A DNA stretch of 64,000 bases from Melastoma dodecandrum (Eukaryota; Streptophyta; Magnoliopsida; Myrtales; Melastomataceae): contig JARUPY010000328.1 in the NCBI GenBank assembly GCA_029817715.1, positions 1 through 64,000 on the forward strand, in the 5' to 3' direction. Position numbers and translations under genes: made by a program. Within the stretch, counting starts at the first letter, position 1. Every line of letters begins with the position of its first letter. The notes beneath the pieces are model-generated. The model was not told the DNA's origin, ran no database searches, and saw only the letters and a program-made list of their open reading frames with translations. Shown one piece after another: positions 56,055 through 64,000 of this stretch.

Positions 56055-58112
56055 GTGACCGACGTCGAACCGCGACCTCGAGCCGCAGGCACCGCCGTGC
56101 CGCGGCTCTCCCGCAGCCGTCTGACCGCCATGCGCGTCGACGACCTGCGGCGGCTGGCCGTCTCCCTCGGGGTCGGGAACACCTCCACCATGCGAAAGGG
56201 CATCCTCGTGGACGCGATCGACGAGCAGTACGACAACCCGACCGAGACGGACGAGGCGCAGGCGCCCGAGACCGGCGCCGAGCAGACCGCTCCGGAGGAG
56301 CAGCAGACGCCGGGCGAGACGGTCACCGCGGCGGAGGACGCCGTGGACGAGGCCGAGGGTGGTGCCGAGGGGCCCGCTGCCGAGCCGGAGGCGCCGGCCG
56401 AGCCGGAGTCGGGTGTGACCCAGGCCGAGCCGGTCGAGCCGCAGACCGAGACGGCGCCCGCCGCCGACGCCGAGGAGCCCGCGGCCGAGCCCGTCCGCGT
56501 CGACGAGGCCGAGGGCGGGGCGGAGATCTCCGACGCCGTCGCCGAGTCCACCGGCACCGCGCAGCCGCGGTCGGCCGCCAACCACGTCAACGCCGGCCTC
56601 ACCGGCATCGCCGAGGACCTGCAGGCGCTGCAGCGCGGCGAGCAGGCCGAGGGCGCCGAGCAGGGCGAGGAGCAGCCCGCCGAGGGCGAGCGCACCGGCA
56701 GCCGGCGCGGCCGGGGCCGCGGTCGCGGTCGCGGCGGTCAGAGCACGCAGCAGAACGGCGCCGAGGCGCCGAAGCAGGACGCGCAGCCGAAGACCGACCA
56801 GCCCGCGAAGGAGGCTCCCGCGAAGCCGGAGCAGGCCCAGCCCGCCGGTCAGGGCCAGCAGGGCAACCAGCAGAACGGCCAGCAGCAGGACGGCGAGGGC
56901 CGTCGCGGCCGCTACCGCGACCGCAAGCGCCGCGGCGCCGGCAACGAGTGGGACGAGCCCGAGGTGCGGGACGACGACGTCCTCATCCCGATCGCGGGCA
57001 TCCTCGACGTGCTCGACAACTACGCGTTCGTCCGCACCTCCGGCTACCTGTCCGGCCCGAGCGACGTCTACGTTTCGCTCGGTCAGGTCAAGAAGTATCA
57101 CCTCCGCAAGGGTGACGCGGTGGTCGGCGCGATCCGCCAGATCCCCGAGAACGAGCAGCCGAGCCGCCAGAAGTACAACGCGCTCGTCAAGGTCGACTCG
57201 ATCAACGGGCTGCCGGTCGCGGAGGCGGAGGGGCGGCTCGAGTTCGAGAAGCTCACGCCGCTGTACCCGGCCGAGCGCCTCCGTCTCGAGACCGAGCAGA
57301 ACAAGCTGACGGCCCGGGTCCTCGACCTCGTCGCGCCGCTCGGCAAGGGGCAGCGCGGCCTCGTCGTCGCGCCGCCGAAGGCGGGCACAACCCTCCTGCT
57401 GCAGGCGATCGCGAACGCGATCACGAAGAACAACCCCGAGGTCCACCTCATGGTGGTGCTGGTCGACGAGCGCCCCGAGGACGTCACGGAGATGCAGCGG
57501 ACCGTGAAGGGCGAGGTCATCGCGTCCACGTTCGACCGGCCGGCGGAGGACCAGACGACGGTCGCCGACCTCGCCGTCGAGCGCGCGAAGCGCCTCGTGG
57601 AGCTCGGCTACGACGTCGTGATCCTGCTCGACTCGCTCACGCGCCTCAGCCGTGCGTACAACCAGACCGCGCACCAGTCCGGTCGCGTGCTCGCCGGCGG
57701 CATCGACGCGGCGGCCCTGCAGCCCGCGAAGCAGTTCTTCGGTGCGGCGCGCAACATCGAGAACGGCGGCTCGCTGACCATCCTCGCGACGGCGCACGTC
57801 GAGACGGGATCGGCTGCTGACGAGGCGATCCTCGCCGAGTTCGTCGGCGCGGCGAACGCCGAGATCGTGCTCTCCGGCGCGCTCGCGGACAAGCGGATCT
57901 TCCCGGCGATCGACATCACCCGCTCCGGCACCCGCCGCGAGGAGATGCTGATGGGGCCGGACGAGGTCAAGGTCACCTGGCAGCTGCGGCGCGCGATCGC
58001 GAACCACACTCCGCAGGAGGCGCTCGACGTCGTGGTGTCGAAGCTGCGCGAGACGGGCACGAACGTCGAGTTCCTCGTCCAGATGCAGAAGTCGCTGCCC
58101 TCCGGCAAGTGA
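56055..58112 (+). CDS. rho: Transcription termination factor Rho
   Basis: Intact, 685 residues from GTG. RNA-dependent helicase that stops transcription. The Rho N-terminal domain ([20 protein letters not shown]) is followed by a 250-residue Glu/Ala- and then Gln/Asn/Arg/Gly-rich insert ([26 protein letters not shown]) typical of actinobacterial Rho, the cold-shock RNA-binding domain ([20 protein letters not shown]) and the ATPase with Walker [15 protein letters not shown], Walker [17 protein letters not shown], and the Q- and R-loops. Followed 13 bases later by prfA. Confidence 0.97.
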   Translation: MTDVEPRPRAAGTAVPRLSRSRLTAMRVDDLRRLAVSLGVGNTSTMRKGILVDAIDEQYDNPTETDEAQAPETGAEQTAPEEQQTPGETVTAAEDAVDEAEGGAEGPAAEPEAPAEPESGVTQAEPVEPQTETAPAADAEEPAAEPVRVDEAEGGAEISDAVAESTGTAQPRSAANHVNAGLTGIAEDLQALQRGEQAEGAEQGEEQPAEGERTGSRRGRGRGRGRGGQSTQQNGAEAPKQDAQPKTDQPAKEAPAKPEQAQPAGQGQQGNQQNGQQQDGEGRRGRYRDRKRRGAGNEWDEPEVRDDDVLIPIAGILDVLDNYAFVRTSGYLSGPSDVYVSLGQVKKYHLRKGDAVVGAIRQIPENEQPSRQKYNALVKVDSINGLPVAEAEGRLEFEKLTPLYPAERLRLETEQNKLTARVLDLVAPLGKGQRGLVVAPPKAGTTLLLQAIANAITKNNPEVHLMVVLVDERPEDVTEMQRTVKGEVIASTFDRPAEDQTTVADLAVERAKRLVELGYDVVILLDSLTRLSRAYNQTAHQSGRVLAGGIDAAALQPAKQFFGAARNIENGGSLTILATAHVETGSAADEAILAEFVGAANAEIVLSGALADKRIFPAIDITRSGTRREEMLMGPDEVKVTWQLRRAIANHTPQEALDVVVSKLRETGTNVEFLVQMQKSLPSGK

Positions 58113-58125
58113 ACAGAGCCGCGAA

Positions 58126-59229
58126 GTGAGCGTGCCGGCTGACGTGGACGCGGAGTTCCCCTCCGTCGCCCCGCTGGTCGCCGAGCACGCGGATCTCGAG
58201 CGCCAGCTCGCCGACCCCGACCTGCACGCCGACGCCGGCCGTGCACGCCGGGTCGGCCGGCGGTACGCCGAGCTCGGGCAGATCGTCGGCGCCTGGGACA
58301 CCTACCGCCAGTACCGGGACGACCTCGACGCAGCCCGCGAGCTCGCGGAGGAGGATCCGGCGTTCGCCGCCGAGATCCCGGACCTCGAGACCGCGAAGGA
58401 GGCGGCGGGGGAGCGGCTCACGCGCCTCCTGATCCCGCGCGACCCGGACGACGGGCGCGACGCGATCCTCGAGATCAAGGCGGGCGAGGGCGGCGAGGAG
58501 TCCGCGCTGTTCGCCGGCGACCTGCTCCGCATGTACCTCCACTACGCCGAGTCGAAGGGCTGGCGGACCGAGCTGCTCGAGCGCACCGACAGCGACCTCG
58601 GCGGCTACAAGGACGTCCAGGTCGCGGTGAAGGGCTCGTCGAACGACCCCGCCGAGGGCGTCTGGGCGCACCTGAAGTACGAGGGCGGCGTGCACCGCGT
58701 GCAGCGGGTGCCGAGGACGGAGGCGCAGGGGCGCATCCACACCTCCGCCGTCGGCGTGCTCGTCTTCCCCGAGGTCGACGAGCCCGAGGAGGTCGTGATC
58801 GACCCCAACGAGCTGCGGATCGACGTGTTCCGCAGCTCGGGCCCGGGCGGGCAGAGCGTCAACACGACCGACTCCGCCGTCCGGATCACGCACGTGCCGT
58901 CGGGCATCGTGGTCTCCTGCCAGAACGAGAAGAGCCAGCTGCAGAACCGCGAGGCGGGCATGCGCGTGCTCCGCGCGCGCATCCTCGCCGCGCAGCAGGA
59001 GGCGCTCGAGGCGGAGGCATCCGCGGCGCGGAGGAGCCAGGTCCGCACGGTGGACCGCTCGGAGCGCATCCGCACCTACAACTACCCGGAGAACCGGATC
59101 AGCGACCACCGCACCGGGTACAAGGCGTACAACCTCGACCAGGTGCTCGACGGCGCGCTCGAGCCGATCGTCCGCTCCGCGATCGAGGCCGACGAGGCGG
59201 CGCGCCTCCAGGCCCTCGCCGAAGCCTGA
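58126..59229 (+). CDS. prfA: Peptide chain release factor 1
   Basis: Intact, 367 residues, GTG start. Recognises UAA and UAG and triggers peptide release. The catalytic GGQ lies in [59 protein letters not shown] and the C-terminal [19 protein letters not shown] are characteristic. Its partner modifying enzyme prmC is the next gene, separated by a REP-like motif and a hairpin. Confidence 0.97.
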   Translation: MSVPADVDAEFPSVAPLVAEHADLERQLADPDLHADAGRARRVGRRYAELGQIVGAWDTYRQYRDDLDAARELAEEDPAFAAEIPDLETAKEAAGERLTRLLIPRDPDDGRDAILEIKAGEGGEESALFAGDLLRMYLHYAESKGWRTELLERTDSDLGGYKDVQVAVKGSSNDPAEGVWAHLKYEGGVHRVQRVPRTEAQGRIHTSAVGVLVFPEVDEPEEVVIDPNELRIDVFRSSGPGGQSVNTTDSAVRITHVPSGIVVSCQNEKSQLQNREAGMRVLRARILAAQQEALEAEASAARRSQVRTVDRSERIRTYNYPENRISDHRTGYKAYNLDQVLDGALEPIVRSAIEADEAARLQALAEA

Positions 59230-59242
59230 GCCCGCGCCACGA

Positions 59243-59263
59243 TGGTTGAGCCTGCCGAGACCA
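59243..59263. repeat. REP-like imperfect palindrome
   Basis: TGGTTGAGCC followed by TGCCGAGACCA, 13 bases after the prfA stop. It has TGGT...ACCA ends and resembles a short palindrome that I recall as scattered between genes of Microbacteriaceae and relatives. Only one copy was found in this window, so calling it a repeat rests on memory rather than on this sequence. Confidence 0.35.
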
Positions 59264-59276
59264 CGCGCCCCCGCAC

Positions 59277-59315
59277 TCTCCGTTTTGTAGGACGCGCAGT
59301 CCTACAAAACGGAGA
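59277..59315. promoter_or_regulatory. GTAGG dyad, copy 3, containing the prmC RBS
   Basis: Arms TCTCCGTTTTGTAGGAC and its exact complement (17 bp) flank the loop GCGCA. The 3' arm ends in CGGAGA directly before the prmC ATG (59316), so the only Shine-Dalgarno-like bases are buried in the stem. As a terminator it would separate prfA from prmC; as an RNA structure it would hide the prmC start. Copies 1 and 2 are at 7151 and 13023. Confidence 0.75.
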
Positions 59316-60176
59316 ATGAGCGACCTGCCTCCTCGGCGCGCGGACGAGCTGCTCCGGGCTGCGATCGGGCACCTCCAGCTCGCGGGCGTGACCGATCCGC
59401 GGGTCGATGCGGAGCTGCTGCTCGCGCACGTGCTCGGCACCTCCCGGGGCAGGGCGCAGGCGCTCGCGCTGATGGGCTCGAACCTGCCGCTGCCGGTCGC
59501 GACGCGGTACCGGGAGCTGGTGCTGCGGCGCGGGCTCCGGGAGCCGCTGCAGCACCTCACGGGGCACGCCGCGTTCCGGCGCATCGAGCCCGCGGTCGGG
59601 CCGGGCGTCTTCGTGCCGCGGCCGGAGCCCGAGATCCTCGTCGAGCACGTGCTCCGCGGGCTGCCGGAGGGTGGCCGGGTGGTCGACCTCGGCACCGGCA
59701 GCGGCGCGATCGCGCTCTCCGTCGCGTCCGAGCGGCCCGACGCGACCGTGATCGGGGTCGAGCGGAGCCCGGAGGCGTTCGCGTGGGCCGACCGGAACCG
59801 GGTCTCGGTGGGCGCGGGCAACGCGACGATCGTGCTCGGCGACCTCGCCGACGCGCTGCCGGAGGAGCTCGGGACGGTCGACGTGGTCGTGGCGAACCCC
59901 CCGTACGTCCCGGACGGCATGGTGCCGCGGGACCCGGAGGTCGACCGCTTCGACCCGCCCGCCGCCCTGTACGGCGGGCCGGACGGGCTCGACCCGATGC
60001 GCGCGGTCGTCGCGACCGCGCGGCGCCTCCTGAAGCCGGGCGGGATGCTCGCCGTCGAGCACGGCGAGCTGCAGGGCGAGCCGACCCGCGCCCTCCTGGA
60101 CGACGCCTGGCGCGACGCGGCGACGCATCCGGATCTGACGGGCCGCGACCGCGTGACGACCGCGCGCCTCCGCTGA
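59316..60176 (+). CDS. prmC: Release-factor glutamine methyltransferase
   Basis: Intact, 286 residues. Methylates the Gln of the GGQ motif in RF1 and RF2. The N-terminal helical domain (DPRVDAELLLAHVLGTSRGR, EPLQHLTGHAAFR) is followed by FVPRPEPEILVEHVL, the SAM motif VVDLGTGSGAIALSVA and the catalytic NPPY (residues 194-197). The ATG abuts the hairpin described above. An alternative start is not obvious, because the first residues MSDLPPRRADELLRAA already fit the family. Confidence 0.94.
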   Translation: MSDLPPRRADELLRAAIGHLQLAGVTDPRVDAELLLAHVLGTSRGRAQALALMGSNLPLPVATRYRELVLRRGLREPLQHLTGHAAFRRIEPAVGPGVFVPRPEPEILVEHVLRGLPEGGRVVDLGTGSGAIALSVASERPDATVIGVERSPEAFAWADRNRVSVGAGNATIVLGDLADALPEELGTVDVVVANPPYVPDGMVPRDPEVDRFDPPAALYGGPDGLDPMRAVVATARRLLKPGGMLAVEHGELQGEPTRALLDDAWRDAATHPDLTGRDRVTTARLR

Positions 60177-60240
60177 GGCACACCGGACACACATGGCCCT
60201 CCGACGGGGGATGCGGCGCGGCGCCGCTACCATCGGTCCC

Positions 60241-60999
60241 ATGGCGACGGTCGTGGATTGCGCCGATCCGGTGAGCCTGCTCCCGGGGATGCGCGAGGCC
60301 CGCGCCGCGATCGCTCGCGGCGACCTCGTCGTGATGCCCACGGACACCGTCTACGGCATCGCTGCGGACGCGTTCCAGCCGGCCGCCGTGCAGGCCCTGC
60401 TCGATGCGAAGGGCCGCGGCCGGAACGCCCCGCCGCCCGTGCTGGTGCCGAACCGCTCGACGCTGGACGCCCTGGCGGAGGAGGTGCCGGAGTCCGTGAC
60501 GCGGCTCGCCGACGCCTTCTGGCCCGGCGGCCTCACCATCGTGCTCCCCGCACGGACCACGCTCTCGTGGGACCTCGGCGACACCGGCGGCACGGTCGCC
60601 CTCCGGATGCCGGACGACCGCATCGCGCTCGAGCTGCTCGCCGAGACCGGACCGCTGGCGGTCAGCTCGGCGAACCTCACGGGGCGACCGGCGGCGCAGA
60701 CCGCCCAGGACGCGCTCGAGATGCTCGGCGACTCGATCGACGTCTACCTCGACGCCGGTGCGACCTCCGGCCCGCTGCCGTCGACGATCGTCGACGCGAC
60801 CGGCCTGGTCGACGGCTCGGGCCCGCTCATCGTGCTGCGCGAGGGCGTCATCCTCAAGGAGGCCCTGCAGGCGGCCGTGCCGGAGGCCTTCATCGAGCCG
60901 GAGCAGCCCGCCGACGAGACGGAGCCCGAGGCCGAGGCGGTCGACGAGCCCGTCGAAGAGCAGCCGGGGAAGCCGGGCGAGGCGGGGTCCACCGCGTGA
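60241..60999 (+). CDS. tsaC: L-threonylcarbamoyladenylate synthase (TsaC/Sua5/YrdC)
   Basis: Intact, 252 residues. Makes threonylcarbamoyl-AMP for the t6A modification of tRNA position 37. YrdC-domain motifs: REARAAIARGDLVVMPTDTV with YGIAADA, FWPGGLTIVLPARTTLSWD and TGPLAVSSANLTGRPAAQTA. After the domain comes a 45-residue acidic, Glu/Pro-rich tail (EPEQPADETEPEAEAVDEPV), not needed for the fold and without the Sua5 domain. GTG of wecA overlaps its stop (GTGA). Confidence 0.93.
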   Translation: MATVVDCADPVSLLPGMREARAAIARGDLVVMPTDTVYGIAADAFQPAAVQALLDAKGRGRNAPPPVLVPNRSTLDALAEEVPESVTRLADAFWPGGLTIVLPARTTLSWDLGDTGGTVALRMPDDRIALELLAETGPLAVSSANLTGRPAAQTAQDALEMLGDSIDVYLDAGATSGPLPSTIVDATGLVDGSGPLIVLREGVILKEALQAAVPEAFIEPEQPADETEPEAEAVDEPVEEQPGKPGEAGSTA

Positions 61000-62226
61000 T
61001 CGTCACGCTGCTCGTCGCCCTCGCCGGCGCCGTGGTGAGCTTCCTGATGTCGATCGTCATGTGGAAGATCGGCATCCGGTACAAGCTGCACCCGGAGATC
61101 CGCGACCGCGACGTGCACACCCGGCCGACGCCGCGGCTCGGCGGGATCGCGATGTACGTCGGGCTCCTGACCGCGCTGCTCGTCGCCTCCCAGATCCACC
61201 CGTACTTCGACATCGGCTTCGGCGAAGGCAACCAGAAGACGGTCTACGCGATCCTCGCCGCCGCGACGTTGATCGTCGTGATGGGCGTGCTCGACGACTT
61301 CTTCGACCTCGACTGGACCACGAAGCTGATCGGTCAGGTCCTCGCGGCGGGCGTGCTCGCCTGGCTCGGCGGCCTCCAGATCGACCAGCTGCCGATCGGC
61401 GGGGTCACGATCCCGTCGACCTGGTGGCCCTCGCCCTGACGCTGATCGTCGTGGTCGTCGTCATGAACATGATGAACTTCATCGACGGGCTCGACGGGCT
61501 CGTCGCCGGCATCGCGGTCATCGCGAACGGCGCGTTCTTCCTCTACAGCTACATGGCCCTGCAGGTCGCCGGGTCGAACAACTACTTCAGCCTCGGCACG
61601 CTGCTCTCGGCGACGATGGCGGGCGTCTGCCTCGGGTTCCTCCCGCTGAACTGGCATCCCGCGCGCCTGTTCATGGGCGACGCCGGCAGCCTCCTGGTCG
61701 GCCTGATGTTCGCCGTCGCGTCGATCAGCGTGACGACGAACATGAACCCGCAAATGTTCGTGAACCCCGTCGGCGGCTTCAACCGCGCGCAGTACGCGCC
61801 GGCGTTTCACCGCTGCTCCTGCTGCCGATCGCGATCATGATCGTGCCGATCCTCGACTTCAGCCTCGCGGTCGTGCGCCGCATCGCCGCGGGCAAGAGCC
61901 CGTTCAGCGCGGACCGGAAGCACCTCCACCACCGGCTGCTCGACATGGGGCACAGCCGCCTCCACGCGACGCTGATCTTCTACGCGTGGACCGCGGTGAT
62001 CTCCGTCGGCTCGCTGCTCTTCCTCGTCGCGGACCAGCCGATCGCCTGGGGGTTCATCGGGGGAGGGCTCGTCGTCTGCGCGGTCGCCACCCTCGCCCCG
62101 CTCTCGCACCGCAAGCGCCGCGAGTACGAGGTCCAGGCGAAGCCCGTCGCCACGACGACCCGCGAGATCGCGGTGCTCGACCCGCTGGACCGCGCCGGCA
62201 CCACCCCGAAGGAACGCTCCGCCTGA
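60996..62226 (+). CDS. wecA: Undecaprenyl-phosphate GlcNAc-1-phosphate transferase-like (two frameshifts)
   Basis: About 410 residues, eleven helices, MraY/WecA/TagO family. Loads a sugar-1-phosphate onto undecaprenyl phosphate for teichoic acid, arabinogalactan-type or other wall polymers. Motifs: DVHTRPTPRLGGIAMYVGLL, VLDDFFDLDWTTKL (DD), NMMNFIDGLDGLVAG (NxxNxxDGxDGL) and FMGDAGSLLVGLM, with HLHHRLLDMGHSR. Frame breaks near 61425 and 61806 each read as one lost base, with conserved sequence on both sides. The gene upstream overlaps and atpI overlaps downstream (TGATG). Confidence 0.9.
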
Positions 62227-62642
62227 TGTTCGACACCCTCGCCACCGTGATGCGCCGCGCCCTCGTGCTCGGCGCGACGATCGGGTTCGCCGTGGGGCTC
62301 GTGACGGGGCTCGTGGGGCTCGCGATCGCCGGGCTGCCCGGCCTCGCCTCCGGGCTCGTCGGGGCCGTGCTCACCATCCTGTTCCTCGGGATCACCGCGC
62401 TGGGGCTCCTCGTGTCCGGGAGGGTCACCCGCCGCGGGGGCACCGCAGCCGCCGCGGTGCTCATGCTCGCGTGGTTCGCGAAGCTGATCGTCTTCGTGGT
62501 CGTGATGATCGTGCTGCGGTCGCAGGCCTGGGTCGTGCCGGGCGTGCTGCTCGTCAGCATCATCGGCACCGTCATCGCGTCGCTCGTGATCGACGCGATC
62601 GTCGTCGGCCGCGCCCGCATCCCGGTCTCCGACCGGGTCTGA
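62226..62642 (+). CDS. atpI: AtpI-like membrane protein
   Basis: Intact, 138 residues, four hydrophobic helices (VLGATIGFAVGLVTGLVGLA, GLVGAVLTILFLGITALGLL, AAAVLMLAWFAKLIVFVVVM, GVLLVSIIGTVIASLVIDAI). Position between wecA and atpB identifies it as the atpI-type gene (possible assembly factor for the c-ring) found at the head of many ATP synthase operons. Sequence conservation of AtpI is low, so the name rests on context. Confidence 0.75.
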   Translation: MFDTLATVMRRALVLGATIGFAVGLVTGLVGLAIAGLPGLASGLVGAVLTILFLGITALGLLVSGRVTRRGGTAAAAVLMLAWFAKLIVFVVVMIVLRSQAWVVPGVLLVSIIGTVIASLVIDAIVVGRARIPVSDRV

Positions 62643-62673
62643 TCCCCGTCTGGAAGCGGATCCCCGGTTCTCG

Positions 62674-62702
62674 GACCACCCTCACCTGTTGATAGGGTGG
62701 TC
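62674..62702. promoter_or_regulatory. Hairpin in the atpI-atpB gap
   Basis: GACCACCCT and AGGGTGGTC pair perfectly across an 11-base loop. It follows the atpI stop by 32 bases and precedes atpB, so it may attenuate or terminate transcription from upstream; the loop includes TTGAT that could be part of an atp promoter. Confidence 0.45.
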
Positions 62703-62755
62703 GAACGCCCGCCTAGTTCACCGCGCGCCCAGCGCGCAGATGTACGGAGAGAGCG

Positions 62756-63574
62756 CTGTTCCAGCACATCCTCACCCTGACGCCGATGTCGACCTCCGGT
62801 GACACGTTCAACCCGCCCACCATCGCGGACTTCTTCCCGGACGCCGTCCTCTTCGCGGGGACCCCGTTCGCGCTGAACCGGATCATGATCATCCGGCTGC
62901 TCGCGATCGCCGTGCTGGTCCTCTGGCTGTGGCTCGGCACGCGGAACATGAAGGTCGTCCCCGGTCGCTTCCAGGTGTCGGTCGAGGCGCTGCTGATGTT
63001 CGTCCGGAACAACATCGCGATCGAGACGCTGGGCGAGAAGGACGGCAAGCGCTTCCTCCCGGTGATCATGACGATGTTCTTCCTCGTCTTCTCGACGAAC
63101 ATCACGGGCGCGATCACGCCGGCGCTCATCCCCGGCAGCGCGGTGATCGGCCTGCCGCTGATCCTCGCCCTCGTCGCCTGGGTCCTCTTCATCTACGCGG
63201 GCTTCCGCAAGCTCGGATGGACCTACCTGAAGAACGCCCTGTTCATCCCGGGTGTGAACCCGTTGATGTACATCCTGCTGACGCCGCTCGAGATCCTCTC
63301 GACCTTCATCGTCCGGCCCGTGACGCTGACGCTCCGGCTGCTGATGAACATGGTGTCCGGCCACCTGCTGCTCGCGCTCGTCTACGCGGCGTCGTCCTAC
63401 TTCCTCTTCACCCTGCTGCCGCAGGGCAACTTCCTCGGCCTCATCGGGGTCGGCACCGTCGCGTTCGGTCTCGTCTACCTCTGCTTCGAGATCTTCGTCG
63501 CCGCCCTCCAGGCCTACGTCTTCGCCTTCCTCACCGCGATCTACATCCAGCTCGCGATGGCGGAGGAGCACTGA
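62756..63574 (+). CDS. atpB: ATP synthase subunit a
   Basis: Membrane subunit that forms the proton channel against the c-ring. Helices include FLPVIMTMFFLVFSTNITGA, LIPGSAVIGLPLILALVAW and the conserved RPVTLTLRLLMNMVSGHLLL containing the essential Arg. The first ATG in frame (62786) has no RBS, while GGAGAGAG at 62746 sits before a CTG at 62756 that is in frame (FQHILTLTPMSTSGDTF), so the real start is probably there, either CTG or a miscalled GTG/TTG. First gene of atpBEF. Confidence 0.95.
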   Translation: MFQHILTLTPMSTSGDTFNPPTIADFFPDAVLFAGTPFALNRIMIIRLLAIAVLVLWLWLGTRNMKVVPGRFQVSVEALLMFVRNNIAIETLGEKDGKRFLPVIMTMFFLVFSTNITGAITPALIPGSAVIGLPLILALVAWVLFIYAGFRKLGWTYLKNALFIPGVNPLMYILLTPLEILSTFIVRPVTLTLRLLMNMVSGHLLLALVYAASSYFLFTLLPQGNFLGLIGVGTVAFGLVYLCFEIFVAALQAYVFAFLTAIYIQLAMAEEH

Positions 63575-63622
63575 CCGCTCGCGTCCGACGCGAGTGAACC
63601 ACCCCACGAAAGGAACCCCTGA

Positions 63623-63847
63623 ATGCACATCGTCGGCTATCTCGCCGCCCTCGGCTTCGGCATCGCGGCCATCGGCTCCGGTATCGGCGTCGGCATCATC
63701 GTCGGCAAGACCATCGAGTCGGTCGCCCGCCAGCCCGAGCTGCAGGGCCGCCTCACCTCGCTGATGTTCCTCGGCATCGCCCTCACCGAGGCCCTCTGCT
63801 TCATCGCGATCGCCATCGGCTTCATCCCGTTCCCGTCGCCGAACTGA
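63623..63847 (+). CDS. atpE: ATP synthase subunit c
   Basis: Intact, 74 residues, two-helix hairpin: LAALGFGIAAIGSGIGVGII, polar loop ARQPELQGR and second helix with the proton-carrying Glu in GIALTEALCFIAIAIGF. RBS GAAAGGA is eight bases before the ATG. Forms the rotor ring. Confidence 0.97.
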   Translation: MHIVGYLAALGFGIAAIGSGIGVGIIVGKTIESVARQPELQGRLTSLMFLGIALTEALCFIAIAIGFIPFPSPN

Positions 63848-63876
63848 TCAGCCCCCGAGGCTGAAGGAGCCCGACT

Positions 63877-64000
63877 ATGAACGCGACCATCGTCGCAGCC
63901 GCCTCGGCGACGCAGCACAGCCTGCTGCTCCCCGAGTGGCCCGACCTCCTCTGGGGCACGATCGGTTTCATCGTGGTCCTGGTGGTCTTCATCCGCGTGG
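63877..64000 (+). CDS. atpF: ATP synthase subunit b (cut by window end)
   Basis: The first 41 residues are present: NATIVAAASATQHSLLLPEW then a membrane helix LLWGTIGFIVVLVVFIRV. RBS GAAGGAG lies seven bases before the ATG. The rest (peripheral stalk coiled coil) is beyond the window. Position and helix identify it as subunit b. Confidence 0.92.
   Translation, partial: MNATIVAAASATQHSLLLPEWPDLLWGTIGFIVVLVVFIRV

Noticed and set aside
1..64000. Programmed ribosomal frameshifting as explanation for the broken genes
   Set aside because: Breaks occur in many unrelated families with no common slippery site or downstream structure, and some need several shifts per gene.
1..64000. CRISPR arrays, prophage, integron or conjugative modules
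   Set aside because: No regularly spaced repeats, no cas, integrase, capsid, terminase or transfer genes were recognised on either strand.

Overview
The window is high-GC DNA from an actinomycete, most likely a member of the Microbacteriaceae. The evidence is the block lysA-hom-thrC-thrB-rho-prfA-prmC-tsaC-wecA-atpI-atpB-atpE-atpF on the right, frequent GTG starts, 1- and 4-base stop/start overlaps (TGATG, GTGA, ATGA, TAGTG), an actinobacterial Rho with a long low-complexity insert, F420-type oxidoreductases, a PrpR/RamB regulator and two DUF222-HNH (13E12-type) repeat genes. No plasmid, phage, CRISPR or biosynthetic-cluster hallmark was found.

Layout. 1-7.2 kb: badly frameshifted small genes (GNAT, alpha/beta hydrolase with a divergent MarR regulator, GntR/FCD regulator, phosphoribosyltransferase, ung, amidase) around one intact GNAT acetyltransferase. 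7.2-13.8 kb: SLC13-type permease, SDR, mercuric-reductase-like flavoprotein, arginase-family enzyme, zinc-ribbon protein, hydrolase and a TRIC channel. 13.8-25.5 kb: msrB-msrA, YcaQ-type DNA glycosylase, kup, SDR, DUF222-HNH copy 1, glycosyltransferase and OhrR. 25.6-30.7 kb: ABC1 kinase, 5'-3' exonuclease, flotillin, then two gene remnants (copper amine oxidase tail, HNH fragment). 30.8-38.6 kb: methylcitrate cycle locus (prpR-prpD-prpB-prpC plus an LLM-class oxidoreductase) followed by ppsR. 38.6-40.3 kb: an eroded patch holding an N-terminally truncated aminotransferase, RidA, and an aldolase 5' end fused tail-to-tail to an HTH-regulator 5' end. 40.4-48.2 kb: WYL regulator, DUF222-HNH copy 2, two lipoproteins, tRNA-Arg(CCG), F420/NADP-type reductase and transglutaminase-like protein. 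48.3-64 kb: housekeeping block from argS to the ATP synthase operon.

How the genes work together. PrpDBC with PrpR would turn propionyl-CoA into pyruvate and succinate; PpsR nearby controls the pyruvate/PEP step in known systems. lysA, hom, thrC and thrB form the aspartate-family amino-acid operon and run into the termination genes rho, prfA and prmC. WecA starts cell-wall polymer or glycan synthesis on a lipid carrier.

Reading quality. Many genes that must be functional (lysA, thrB, wecA, kup, msrB) contain single-base frameshifts whose two sides are fully conserved. Most of those I could resolve by eye are +1 insertions next to an identical base. I read these as sequence or assembly errors rather than gene death, and mark the genes as CDS with the break described. 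Genes missing whole segments are marked as pseudogenes. I found no convincing new multi-gene system. The most interesting non-coding signals are a family of near-identical intergenic dyads (7151, 13023, 59277), one of which carries the ribosome-binding site of prmC in its 3' arm.
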